38,374 nucleotides of DNA from a virus. The notes beneath the pieces are model-generated. The model saw only the letters and a list, made by a program, of their open reading frames with translations, did not search any database and was not told where the DNA came from. Location: positions 1-38,374 of IMG/VR virus record IMGVR_UViG_3300042560_001209. One strand, written 5' to 3'. Shown piece by piece: positions 6,205 to 13,266 of the stretch (positions are counted from its first letter, which is position 1; every line of letters begins with the position of its first letter). A program made the position numbers and the translations under genes.

Positions 6205-7526
6205 TATCGGCGTATCCTAGTCGCTCCTGCGGCGGTGATGGCTGCGCCGATGGCGATGAGGGCGCGGCGTTCTCCGACGGGGATGTTGGAGCCTGTCGGA
6301 ATATAGTCATCCAGTCCTTCTTTGAAGATGTCTACCTTCTCCTCGAACGCTTCTCTGACTTCGGTGGGGGCGTCTTGGACTACGGCGACCAGTTCCGCCA
6401 CCTGTGTCTCGTCCAATGTGCCGAGGTCGAGGGCTTCAAAGATTGCTTCGGCTTCTTCGCTGCTGATCGTGGCAAGCACCTCTGGGCTGCTGGCTAGGGC
6501 TGCCGCTTGGTCCGATGTCGGTTCCTCGGGTATGGTTGATTGTGATGATTCTTCTTCTGTTTCCGGTTCTGGGAATGTTTCTTCTGGTGTCGTTTCTGTT
6601 TCTAGCGTTGTTTCGGGTTGAGGCATTTCAGGCTCGGTTGTCGGAGGAGTCTCAGGAGTTGAGTCCTGTGGCTCGTCGTCTTCTGGCTGAGGAGGCGTGC
6701 TGTCAAGGGGAGGCGCTTCCTCCTCGACAGGTTCCGTAGTCGTTGTAGTTTCTGGCTCGGGTTCTGGTTCGGGTTCGGGTTCTGTGGTGGTGGTTGCTGG
6801 CGGCACATAAACAGTCGTCGTCGTAGTCGTCGTAGTAGTTGTGGTCGTGGTTTGTTCAGTGGTTGTCGTAACCAACTCTGTGGTCGTGGTGACAGGCTCA
6901 GTCGTAGTCGTCTCAGGCAGTGTCGTCTCAGGCAGTGTCGTCTCAGGAATGGTTGTCTCCGGCACGCTAGTTGTGGGGATCGTGGTGGTTGGTGGGGTGG
7001 AGGTTTGAGTAAACGCCTCATCAGGGACGATGGCCCAACCTTCGTTGTCAATGTTCCAGGCGAGCATGTAGCAGCTTCCGCCTCCCCATTCGAAGAACCA
7101 GCCGTCTAACGGATACGTGCCAGCCCCAACATCAAGGCTGACTTGCTGGCTCCATGAGCAGCCTTTGATGTCCCATGTGCCGAACTCGGTGTCTGCGATT
7201 TGTATGGTGCCGCCGTCGTCGGCTGCGACCATGAACTGAATCGTGTCGTGTTCGGGGAGGGTGATGAATCCTGTGTAGTGAACCATAAAGAGGTCGTAGC
7301 CGCAGTCTTGGAATGGTTCGCCGTTGAAGTTGCGGTTGATGTTGTTTTCTGTCTCTGACCCGCAGGTTGGGTAGAGGTCGTCTACGCGGAGGGGGATGCC
7401 TGTCGGTTCATAGGTGTAGCCAACGGCGTTGAGTCCTGGTTGTGCGTCGGCTTTGGCTGGGGCAGCGAGCGCGAGGATTGCTGCTGGCAGGAATATCAGC
7501 CATCGAAGGCTGTTATTCGGACGCAT
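6204..7526 (-). CDS. Secreted PA14-like protein with Thr/Pro/Glu stalk and C-terminal anchor
   Basis: The 440-residue product has four parts. A signal peptide (about residues 1-29) has a basic start, hydrophobic core and AKADA end. A PA14-like beta domain (about 35-165) is marked by VAADDGGTIQIAD, FMVHYTGFI and paired cysteines. A long low-complexity stalk (about 175-345) is made of ETTLPETT repeats, a run of Thr, then Pro/Glu repeats. The helical C-terminal part ends in a short hydrophobic segment and a basic tail (ATRIRR). PA14 domains often bind glycans. The layout is that of a wall-spanning surface protein rather than a normal virion part, which is odd between adhesin and lysis genes. The ATG at 7524-7526 is chosen over an upstream TTG; neither has a clear ribosome site, and it overlaps the previous gene by 14 bases. 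Confidence 0.75.
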   Translation of the reverse strand: MRPNNSLRWLIFLPAAILALAAPAKADAQPGLNAVGYTYEPTGIPLRVDDLYPTCGSETENNINRNFNGEPFQDCGYDLFMVHYTGFITLPEHDTIQFMVAADDGGTIQIADTEFGTWDIKGCSWSQQVSLDVGAGTYPLDGWFFEWGGGSCYMLAWNIDNEGWAIVPDEAFTQTSTPPTTTIPTTSVPETTIPETTLPETTLPETTTTEPVTTTTELVTTTTEQTTTTTTTTTTTTTVYVPPATTTTEPEPEPEPEPETTTTTEPVEEEAPPLDSTPPQPEDDEPQDSTPETPPTTEPEMPQPETTLETETTPEETFPEPETEEESSQSTIPEEPTSDQAAALASSPEVLATISSEEAEAIFEALDLGTLDETQVAELVAVVQDAPTEVREAFEEKVDIFKEGLDDYIPTGSNIPVGERRALIAIGAAITAAGATRIRR

Positions 7527-7848
7527 CCTCAACAACAGGTGCTAGGAACACGTCATTGGCTGCATCGTAAATGTCGCCAATGGTTGCATACTTTCCCCTG
7601 AATGGGGTTTTGCCAAGACGATGTTTGCTATTGGTTTGCGTAACACCAATAGGTTCACCGCTGGCATCGTAAATTGTTTCGCCGTCATAGTACGTGTTGT
7701 ACGAAGTGCGTTTGCAAATCAAACCAGGGCGTTTGCTTGCGTAATAGGTTTCCCAATCGTTGATTCCGCCAGTCGTGTCTGTTTCGTCACGCCCGACGAT
7801 GACTTCAACAACTACGTTTTCTGAGTTGATAAATGCGTAATGTGCCAT
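7513..7848 (-). CDS. Conserved phage tail-fibre-region protein, 111 residues
   Basis: The product begins MAHYAFINSENVVVEVIVGRDE and has WETYYASKRPG, KRTSYNTYYDGET and, near the end, GKTPFRGKYATIGDIYDAANDVF. Proteins with this same order (AFI start, V-x-E-V-I-V-G, CKRTSYNT, PFR-x-x-Y-A-x-I-G) are widespread in aquatic phages, usually beside tail fibres or adhesins, so a tail-associated or fibre-assembly role is likely. The exact function is not known to me. It starts 2 bases after the glycine-rich adhesin stop. Confidence 0.7.
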   Translation of the reverse strand: MAHYAFINSENVVVEVIVGRDETDTTGGINDWETYYASKRPGLICKRTSYNTYYDGETIYDASGEPIGVTQTNSKHRLGKTPFRGKYATIGDIYDAANDVFLAPVVEDASE

Positions 7849-7850
7849 AG

Positions 7851-8747
7851 TTAGAACTTGATGTTTCCTGTTCCCGCAGTGAACGAGTAGACACGGTAGC
7901 CAGCCCTGCTACCTGTGCTAACCGAATAAGTCAAACCAACATCAATGGTCTTTATCGGACCAAACGTGCTTGGGTAAGCAATGATGACAACACCAGATGC
8001 ACCGTTAGCACCTCCAGGGGTTGTGTTTCCGTTCGAGCCGCCACCGCCACCGCCACCAAGGTTGGCTGCGCCTGAGCCGCCAGATGCTGCAGTGGTCGTG
8101 TCTTTCCAGCCGCCTTCACCGCCCTGCGCTCGCGTTACTGATGCACCAGTGATGGAAGATGCGCTACCTGCACCTTGCGCTCCGCCAGCGGGGTTGCCGC
8201 CGTTGCCACCAGCGCCACCGGCACCGCCGCCGCCACCGCCTGTTTCTTGACCGTTGTTATTGAGGCCGCCGTTGTTGCCTTGACCGGCAGTTCCAGTGCC
8301 ACCTGTTTTGCCTGTTGAACCACCACCACCTGATCCACCGTTTTCGCCAACAAGGTTTCCGCCGCTGTTGCAACCACCGCCACCGCCTCCGCCTGTTGCG
8401 GTGACACTGCTAAACACTGAGTTTGTGCCGTTGCCGCCTGATAGCCCAGAGTTGTTGGCTCGACCCGCGCCGCCAGCGCCAACGGTCACCGTCAAATTGG
8501 TGCCTGATGTGACCGCGAAAGATGCGCTTGTTAGGTATCCGCCTGCGCCACCACCGCCACCTGCTCCGTTGGTGTTGCGTTGTCCGCCGCCACCACCTCC
8601 GCCAGCAAGAATCAGATACTCAACCTCTTTCACGGTCTGTACGCCTTGCCAAAGTTCGTTGATTTGCCCTGCCGAAGAACGCCTTGTGCGTGGCGCAAGC
8701 GTTGTCGCCAACGACTGCCCAGAACGGTTCTTGATGTAGTCAGGCAT
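7851..8747 (-). CDS. Glycine-rich tail adhesin (receptor-binding candidate)
   Basis: The 298-residue product has a short N-terminal domain (1-40), the signature EVEYLILAGGGGGGG (41-55), then about 200 residues of Gly-rich sequence with GAGGYLTS, runs of four to seven Gly, and Asn/Thr turns. It closes with SGVVIIAYPSTF and a short domain ending VYSFTAGTGNIKF. This is the architecture of polyglycine-sandwich phage adhesins, in which Gly-rich helices pack together and the loops between them contact the receptor. The gene is followed by a fibre-region protein and preceded by minor structural genes. A receptor-binding role is inferred from that family and context. The ATG has AGGTGAGCG upstream. 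Confidence 0.78.
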   Translation of the reverse strand: MPDYIKNRSGQSLATTLAPRTRRSSAGQINELWQGVQTVKEVEYLILAGGGGGGGQRNTNGAGGGGGAGGYLTSASFAVTSGTNLTVTVGAGGAGRANNSGLSGGNGTNSVFSSVTATGGGGGGGCNSGGNLVGENGGSGGGGSTGKTGGTGTAGQGNNGGLNNNGQETGGGGGGAGGAGGNGGNPAGGAQGAGSASSITGASVTRAQGGEGGWKDTTTAASGGSGAANLGGGGGGGSNGNTTPGGANGASGVVIIAYPSTFGPIKTIDVGLTYSVSTGSRAGYRVYSFTAGTGNIKF

Positions 8748-8754
8748 CGCTCAC

Positions 8755-9117
8755 CTATGCGGTGATGCGGTTCACATAACCGAAAATGTTGATAGCACTA
8801 GTCGTAGCAGCAAAAGCGGCAACAACCAACGGAGTCGCATTGCCTTTGATAATCAGACCAGGCACTATCAGATACAAACCTGATTCGGCAGGAACAGTGA
8901 ACTCCATGATGTCGCCACCAGCAGTTGCGCCACCCCACTCAATCGTCAACTTGCGGTCAGTCGTATCATAATTCGCTGCATACAACCAAATCTCATCAAC
9001 CGTTGTTGCTGTAGACGAACCAGTATGAACTGTTTTTCCTGGCGTCGCATCATCGTTGATGTGGATACCACGACCATCCGTGGAACCGCTGAGAGGAATC
9101 TTGCTGAATGTTGCCAT
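8755..9117 (-). CDS. Minor structural protein, 120 residues
   Basis: The product starts MATFSKIPLSGSTDGRGIHIN and includes VDEIWLYAANYD, LTIEWGG, a VPAESGLYLIVPGL strand pair and FGYVNRITA at the end. Short beta-rich proteins with this opening and closing are common in marine and freshwater phages within tail genes. I cannot place it more precisely than tail or baseplate-like structure. It has AGGAGACAC before the ATG and lies between a fibre-attachment-like protein and the glycine-rich adhesin. Confidence 0.65.
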   Translation of the reverse strand: MATFSKIPLSGSTDGRGIHINDDATPGKTVHTGSSTATTVDEIWLYAANYDTTDRKLTIEWGGATAGGDIMEFTVPAESGLYLIVPGLIIKGNATPLVVAAFAATTSAINIFGYVNRITA

Positions 9118-9129
9118 GTGTCTCCTATG

Positions 9130-9669
9130 TTAGCCGAAGATTTGGGAAGATAGTACGAACTGGTCGTCATGGGCAATCCCAGCCACCAATTTGGCGACAG
9201 TTACCGCACCATCAGCAATATTGGCAGTAGCAATAGTCCCCCACGACGGGTCAGTGCCATTAGATTTCAACACCGTATTCGCCGCACCGACAGCCAAACG
9301 CGTCGGGTCCACCGACGAGTTCATCGTCAACAAATCACCGCGAGCCGTCATCGCAGACGTGAACTGATTTGCCTCATCCGCATCATCCGCCGTGAACACG
9401 GGGTAGATGGTTGCACCAGAAGCGTGAGATTGGGCGGTTGTGTCGTCTTGTGCGCGGGTCAACGTCAACACAGAACCAGAAATCGTGGCTCGACACTTCT
9501 CCTCAGAAGCAGTCCCAGGACTAATAACAACAAAGAACGGAACACCTGCCGTTGAAGGCCAGCCTGTAGTCGCAGCCAACGTAGCCGACGTGTCACCAGA
9601 CGCCAAAGCGTTCGTAATCGTCGTCTGCGCCGCCGCGCCCTTGTACTGTCTACGAGTTACTGCTGCCAT
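9130..9669 (-). CDS. Minor tail protein with repeated beta module, 179 residues
   Basis: The first 95 residues form a beta module: LASGDTSATLAATTGWP, then FFVVISPGTASEEKCRA, VLTLTRAQDDTTAQSHASGA and TIYPVFT. A similar order (SGDTS, VERGYAGTTATSHASGA) occurs in the tail-tube-like protein at 11534-12418, so the two share a domain. The second half (about 100-179) has TMNSSVDPTRLAVGAANTVL and the V-L-K-S-N-G-T-D-P-S-W-G phrase common in phage fibre or spike shafts. A role linking tail and adhesin is inferred. The gene starts 7 bases after the upstream stop. Confidence 0.65.
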   Translation of the reverse strand: MAAVTRRQYKGAAAQTTITNALASGDTSATLAATTGWPSTAGVPFFVVISPGTASEEKCRATISGSVLTLTRAQDDTTAQSHASGATIYPVFTADDADEANQFTSAMTARGDLLTMNSSVDPTRLAVGAANTVLKSNGTDPSWGTIATANIADGAVTVAKLVAGIAHDDQFVLSSQIFG

Positions 9670-9676
9670 CGGCTCA

Positions 9677-11530
9677 TCATCTTACACTACGCATAACCAC
9701 AATAGCCGTACCCTCAAAATCGTTCGTTCGATGGGCGTTCACCAACTGGGCTATCCGCATCTGCACATTCTCAACCACCACCGCAAACGTCTCCTCGTTC
9801 TCCTGATAGGTCACCACCCGAGGGTTCTCCACCAAATCACGCAAATAGCCGAGTTCACGGTCCACATCCTGCCAGTATTCCCGTCCGTTGATAGACAGCT
9901 TGTGGTGCATGATGAGGGGGACGGAAAAGATTTGGGATCGTAGCGGGGCGGCATAGGCACGAGCCATCCAACGGGTAAGGGTTGGACCGGTGCTGGTAAC
10001 GGCGTCACGGTTGAGGGTCACTTTGATTTCGGCTTCGAACACCTTGTCTTCCAACCCGTCAAACGTCTTCTCCTTCACATTCGCCGTAGTCAGGGTGGCA
10101 AAGTCAAAGAAGTCTCCGCCGTCTGATGCCACCGACATGGTGACCGAACCCTTCAACGGCAAGCAACGCAAGTCAAGTTTGGGGATGAACTTGGCGTCCG
10201 GTACACCCCAACGGTAGATACCTGATCGTAGATAGCCCGAGGCGACCAGGTTCGTGGCGTGGGGTGTGAACACGCCGACACCTGAGACGGTGAAGAGTGG
10301 CTTGTTTTGAAACTCGTGGATTGACTGCACCGTACCTTGTGCGGTGGCCATCAGATCGGTTGCGTATGCCGGCTGGTTTGGGGAGATGAATACGGAGATG
10401 TCCATGCGTCCGATGCCTGTGGAGGTGGAGTCAAAGTTGGACCATGAGAAGTAGACGTATTGACCGATGCCTGCCATCGCTCCGACTGCTGCACCTGTTT
10501 GTACGAGTGGTCCGACGGTGAGGTTGCCGTCGGTGTCCGACGAGCAGAAACGAAATCCTGTGGTCGTACCCAGGATGATGTAGCCGAGGTAGCCGTAGAT
10601 GGATTGGACGATTTCTCCGAGGGGTAGTTCGGCGGCTGCGGTTGGGATGGCAAGTGCTGTGCCATCGGCTTGGATTTGCGTCTTGTAGATAATGCTCGTA
10701 TTGCCTGCGTAGCCCGCGGCATAGATGTGGGTTTGTCCAGCAGCGAAACCGACCCACGTCCAGTTCGTGTTCGGATGCGTATAGAGCGCAGTCGGGTTGT
10801 TGGCTGATGAACCTGCCGCGGTGGTGATGTTCCAAATCTTGCGCTTATCGGTACCCTGCCCAGCGACCATCAGACGCCCCCTGACGTAAGCCAGGACTCC
10901 AGCCTCAATACCGGTAATGTACGCCGAAGAAGTAGAGATGCCAGCGTTCGTCTGGTCAATGTCGCCGTTGGCGTACGAGTAGAACACGTTGTAGCCGTCA
11001 GACGTAATCGAATACAGGTTTGATGTTTTGGTACCTGTCACCGTTGTGACCGTCACGAAATCGCTGGTGTACTTGACGCTTTGTCCGTCTGTCCCATAGA
11101 GGCGACCGTCAGCAGTCACTGCGTACAGATTGGTTCCGGAAGTCGGGTACACATTGGACGTGTCGCTCAGCAACGACAGACGACCCTTGGTCCACGGGTC
11201 CACACCCTTGCTTGAATAGAACCTGTACGCCTCAGCGTCAGCCGTATCCGAATACTGTTGCCCCGCACCGTAATGCCACGATGACTGCGAACGACGCCAC
11301 AAACCCTGCGGGTTCAACGCCGACTCGCCAGGTTCCGTTGACTGGTCAACCGAATCACGAACACGCGCATCAAACTGGCGACTAAACTCATTCGCCTTCA
11401 TATCCAACATGTATGGGCGCCCGTTGATCGCAACAGGGAACACATCAGGAACGAGCTGTGTCGCACCCGTACCGGTGTAGAAACTTGACGCAGGTTTGAA
11501 AGCGTCTTTGAAACGCGTCAGCGTAGCCAT
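9677..11530 (-). CDS. Tail-tube B-like structural protein, probable beta-propeller
   Basis: The 617-residue product is beta-rich, with repeated strands of the form LYAVTADGRLYGT, YSITSDGYNVFYSYANG and HIYAAGYAGNTSIIYKT, typical of a propeller. Its N-terminus has DVFPVAINGRPYMLD and a conserved-looking SALNPQGLWRRSQSSWHYG block (about residues 72-90). In short-tailed phages the nozzle protein (gp12 in T7) is large and beta-propeller-like and is encoded after the gatekeeper protein, which fits the position here after the 294-residue gene. Homology to that family cannot be proved by eye. AGGAAGTAGCC precedes the ATG. Confidence 0.6.
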   Translation of the reverse strand: MATLTRFKDAFKPASSFYTGTGATQLVPDVFPVAINGRPYMLDMKANEFSRQFDARVRDSVDQSTEPGESALNPQGLWRRSQSSWHYGAGQQYSDTADAEAYRFYSSKGVDPWTKGRLSLLSDTSNVYPTSGTNLYAVTADGRLYGTDGQSVKYTSDFVTVTTVTGTKTSNLYSITSDGYNVFYSYANGDIDQTNAGISTSSAYITGIEAGVLAYVRGRLMVAGQGTDKRKIWNITTAAGSSANNPTALYTHPNTNWTWVGFAAGQTHIYAAGYAGNTSIIYKTQIQADGTALAIPTAAAELPLGEIVQSIYGYLGYIILGTTTGFRFCSSDTDGNLTVGPLVQTGAAVGAMAGIGQYVYFSWSNFDSTSTGIGRMDISVFISPNQPAYATDLMATAQGTVQSIHEFQNKPLFTVSGVGVFTPHATNLVASGYLRSGIYRWGVPDAKFIPKLDLRCLPLKGSVTMSVASDGGDFFDFATLTTANVKEKTFDGLEDKVFEAEIKVTLNRDAVTSTGPTLTRWMARAYAAPLRSQIFSVPLIMHHKLSINGREYWQDVDRELGYLRDLVENPRVVTYQENEETFAVVVENVQMRIAQLVNAHRTNDFEGTAIVVMRSVR

Positions 11531-11533
11531 CGG

Positions 11534-12418
11534 CTACTTCCTAAACTTGATTGGGTACTGCGCCTTCAAACGCCCAGCCTCAGCGATAACACGCTCACGA
11601 CGCAACCGTTGAATGTTCGCAATCGAGTTCGCAACCGCACCAGCCTGCACCTCATCAGGGCGACGAGTATCCCCCTGCGACTCAGTAAAGTTCCGTTTGA
11701 TTTCACGGCCAGCCATCAAACGCATCACAACACCCATCTCCACAATGTCATCACACGTCGCAGGCAAAAAACAATCAGTCGTCAAATCCGACGACTCTGA
11801 ACTGGCACGAGTAAAAGGAGCTTTGTAGCGCACACGTACCGTGCCAGCCATCACCGGCTCATCAAACACGAGCGTGTTCCCTGACGCGAAATCGGAGGTC
11901 GGCAAACCAGTCTGCAAACGCACGTAACTCAACACGGGATGGTCGTCAGCCAAATAACGCAGACGCACATCCAACAACTCCAAAATCGTTCCCGACCCAG
12001 TAATGTTGATTTGGCGATCCGAACCGTTGTACGTCAAATCAACGCTCACCACACGAAACAAACCGTTCGCCGTAGAAGACAAATCATCAAGGTCTGCGTT
12101 CAACGCATCCAACATCTGTGCCCGAGGGAACCGTGGGCTGAGCGTTACTATCGCTCCCGAAGCGTGGGATGTCGCAGTCGTGCCTGCATAACCGCGTTCG
12201 ACCGTAAGTGTTTTCGTCGCAGGGTTCGCATCCCAAACATAGAAAAGTTCTGATCCGACCTCGAATACAGAACCAGTACGAAGGCCGCCAACATCGTAAG
12301 AAGTGACAACACTCGTGTCACCACTCGTGAGACTTGCAGCCAACTTGTTGCGTTCTTCAACGACCCCTGCCAACATCTGCCGCGAAGCCCTGTTCAGGAC
12401 CGTCGCAACCGTAGTCAT
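11534..12418 (-). CDS. Tail-tube A/head-tail connector-like protein
   Basis: The 294-residue product begins with a helix (MTTVATVLNRASRQMLAG), then a beta module (LTSGDTSVVTSYDV ... GYAGTTATSHASGAIV, about 28-105), a helical LDALNADLDDLSS segment, a long beta domain, and a C-terminal helix pair rich in Arg. Size and mixed helix-sandwich-helix order suit the gatekeeper or adaptor that joins portal to nozzle in short-tailed phages. It directly precedes the propeller-like protein, matching the T7 gp11-gp12 order. Its ATG directly follows the preceding TAG. Confidence 0.55.
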   Translation of the reverse strand: MTTVATVLNRASRQMLAGVVEERNKLAASLTSGDTSVVTSYDVGGLRTGSVFEVGSELFYVWDANPATKTLTVERGYAGTTATSHASGAIVTLSPRFPRAQMLDALNADLDDLSSTANGLFRVVSVDLTYNGSDRQINITGSGTILELLDVRLRYLADDHPVLSYVRLQTGLPTSDFASGNTLVFDEPVMAGTVRVRYKAPFTRASSESSDLTTDCFLPATCDDIVEMGVVMRLMAGREIKRNFTESQGDTRRPDEVQAGAVANSIANIQRLRRERVIAEAGRLKAQYPIKFRK

Positions 12419-12574
12419 CTAGTAGACGTACCCTCCGTACCCTGGGAACGAACCTGCTTGTGCTTTCGCAGAAGACTTCATCGTGCGCTTACCCTTCTTG
12501 CGTTTCGGGGCAGGACGATACTCCTTAGCGGGAGCGCCTTTCACGGAAGACTTCTTGTTCTTTGGAAGTGGCAT
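12419..12574 (-). CDS. Tiny Lys-rich protein, 51 residues, aromatic tail
   Basis: This gene reads MPLPKNKKSSVKGAPAKEYR at the start and ends AGSFPGYGGYVY. The body is rich in Lys and Arg (PAPKRKKGKRTMKSS) and the last residues alternate Gly and Tyr. The ATG (12572-12574) forms TAATG with the gene before it. This is the last of five consecutive small basic proteins here. A nucleic-acid-binding or capsid-interior role is possible; none is shown by the sequence. Confidence 0.7.
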   Translation of the reverse strand: MPLPKNKKSSVKGAPAKEYRPAPKRKKGKRTMKSSAKAQAGSFPGYGGYVY

Positions 12575-12687
12575 TACTTTTTCTTCTTGCCTGACTTCAT
12601 TTTCTTGCCAGTCTTCTTCGCTTCAGCCTTCGCCATAGCCATACCCTTTGCGGTGTATGAGAACTCTTTCTTTCCAACTTTCGGCAT
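12574..12687 (-). CDS. Tiny Lys-rich protein, 37 residues
   Basis: The product is MPKVGKKEFSYTAKGMAMAK followed by a Lys/Ala stretch ending SGKKKKK-like (residues 21-37). About two in five residues are Lys. AGGAG lies five bases before the ATG (12685-12687), an excellent ribosome site, and the stop joins the next gene as TAATG. The F-x-Y-T-x-K-G-x-A-x-A phrase is seen in small phage proteins near structural genes. Function unknown. Confidence 0.7.
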   Translation of the reverse strand: MPKVGKKEFSYTAKGMAMAKAEAKKTGKKMKSGKKKK

Positions 12688-12724
12688 AAAACTCCTGTCT
12701 AGTAGTTGGCTAACACCTTACCAC

Positions 12725-12985
12725 TTAGCAGTCCCACTTACGTAAAGCCAAAGCCTTACGCGTTGGACGACCCTTGCTGTCTTTCATCGGGCCAGGCATC
12801 CCACCCATGCGGGCACAAAAGGATCGGCGTCGAGCAGCAGCTTTCGGTGACCGTTTCGCTTGAGCAGCCGACACAGGCGGCTTCAGATTCATACCCTGAC
12901 GTTTAGCAGACGCACGACCCTTAGCGTTCAAACCACCCTTCGGGTCTTTACCTTCTTTGCGTTGCCACGCCGGAGTCTTAGCCAT
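12725..12985 (-). CDS. DUF6321-like small basic phage protein
   Basis: The 86-residue product begins MAKTPAWQRKEGKDPKGGLN and contains KGRASAKRQGMNLKPPV, ARRRSFCARMGGMPGPMKD and GRPTRKALALRKWDC at the end. This order is that of DUF6321, short basic proteins found in phages of aquatic bacteria, with no assigned activity. I start at ATG 12983-12985, where the family pattern begins, rather than further upstream. It overlaps the previous gene by 8 bases. The Arg/Lys content suggests contact with nucleic acid. Confidence 0.75.
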   Translation of the reverse strand: MAKTPAWQRKEGKDPKGGLNAKGRASAKRQGMNLKPPVSAAQAKRSPKAAARRRSFCARMGGMPGPMKDSKGRPTRKALALRKWDC

Positions 12986-13142
12986 TACGTTTCGCCCACG
13001 CGTTATCAACAAGATTCGGATACGGGCGACCAGCATCAGCGGCACGTCGCTTCGCAGCAGACTTCTGCTTCGGACTCAACGGCTTAGATTTCTTGTTCGG
13101 ATTCTTTTTGTCCCAGAACGCTTTCTTACTTTTTCTTTGCAC
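12978..13142 (-). CDS. Small basic protein starting at GTG, 54 residues
   Basis: The start is decided by GGAGG seven bases before GTG (13140-13142). The product has KAFWDKKNPNKKSKPLSPKQ, then KSAAKRRAADAGRPYPNLVDN. The FWDKKNP and GRPYPNLVDN phrases recur in small phage proteins of unknown role. It overlaps the upstream 46-residue gene by 17 bases and the DUF6321-like gene by 8. Like its neighbours it is Lys/Arg-rich. Confidence 0.7.
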   Translation of the reverse strand: MQRKSKKAFWDKKNPNKKSKPLSPKQKSAAKRRAADAGRPYPNLVDNAWAKRNG

Positions 13143-13266
13143 GGCGAGCCTCCGACAATGCGATAGCAACAGCCTGCTTGCGCTTGGTTACCTTTTTACC
13201 TGATGACGACTTCAGCGTTCCACGCTTATATTCGCCCATAACTTTTTTGACTTTGTTCTTTTTCAT
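13126..13266 (-). CDS. DUF6496-like tiny basic protein, 46 residues
   Basis: The product reads MKKNKVKKVMGEYKRGTLKS, then SSGKKVTKRKQAVAIALSEA and RRAKKK. The G-E-x-K-R-G-x-L-x-S-S-S-G and V-x-x-x-K-Q-A-x-A-I-A-L-S-E-A order is the DUF6496 pattern, a family of short basic proteins in bacteria and phages. Its ATG (13264-13266) overlaps the glycosyltransferase stop as ATGA and follows AAAGGACAACC. A DNA-binding role is an inference from charge. Confidence 0.75.
   Translation of the reverse strand: MKKNKVKKVMGEYKRGTLKSSSGKKVTKRKQAVAIALSEARRAKKK

Noticed and set aside
6750-6990. Simple-sequence repeat (GTAGTCGTCGTAG type)
   Set aside because: It is fully explained by Thr and Glu/Pro codons of the stalk of the PA14-like protein; no independent role is suggested.
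8296-8739. Plus-strand Pro-rich frame
   Set aside because: It is the opposite-strand image of the glycine-rich adhesin (Gly codons read backward give Pro/Ala), not a gene.
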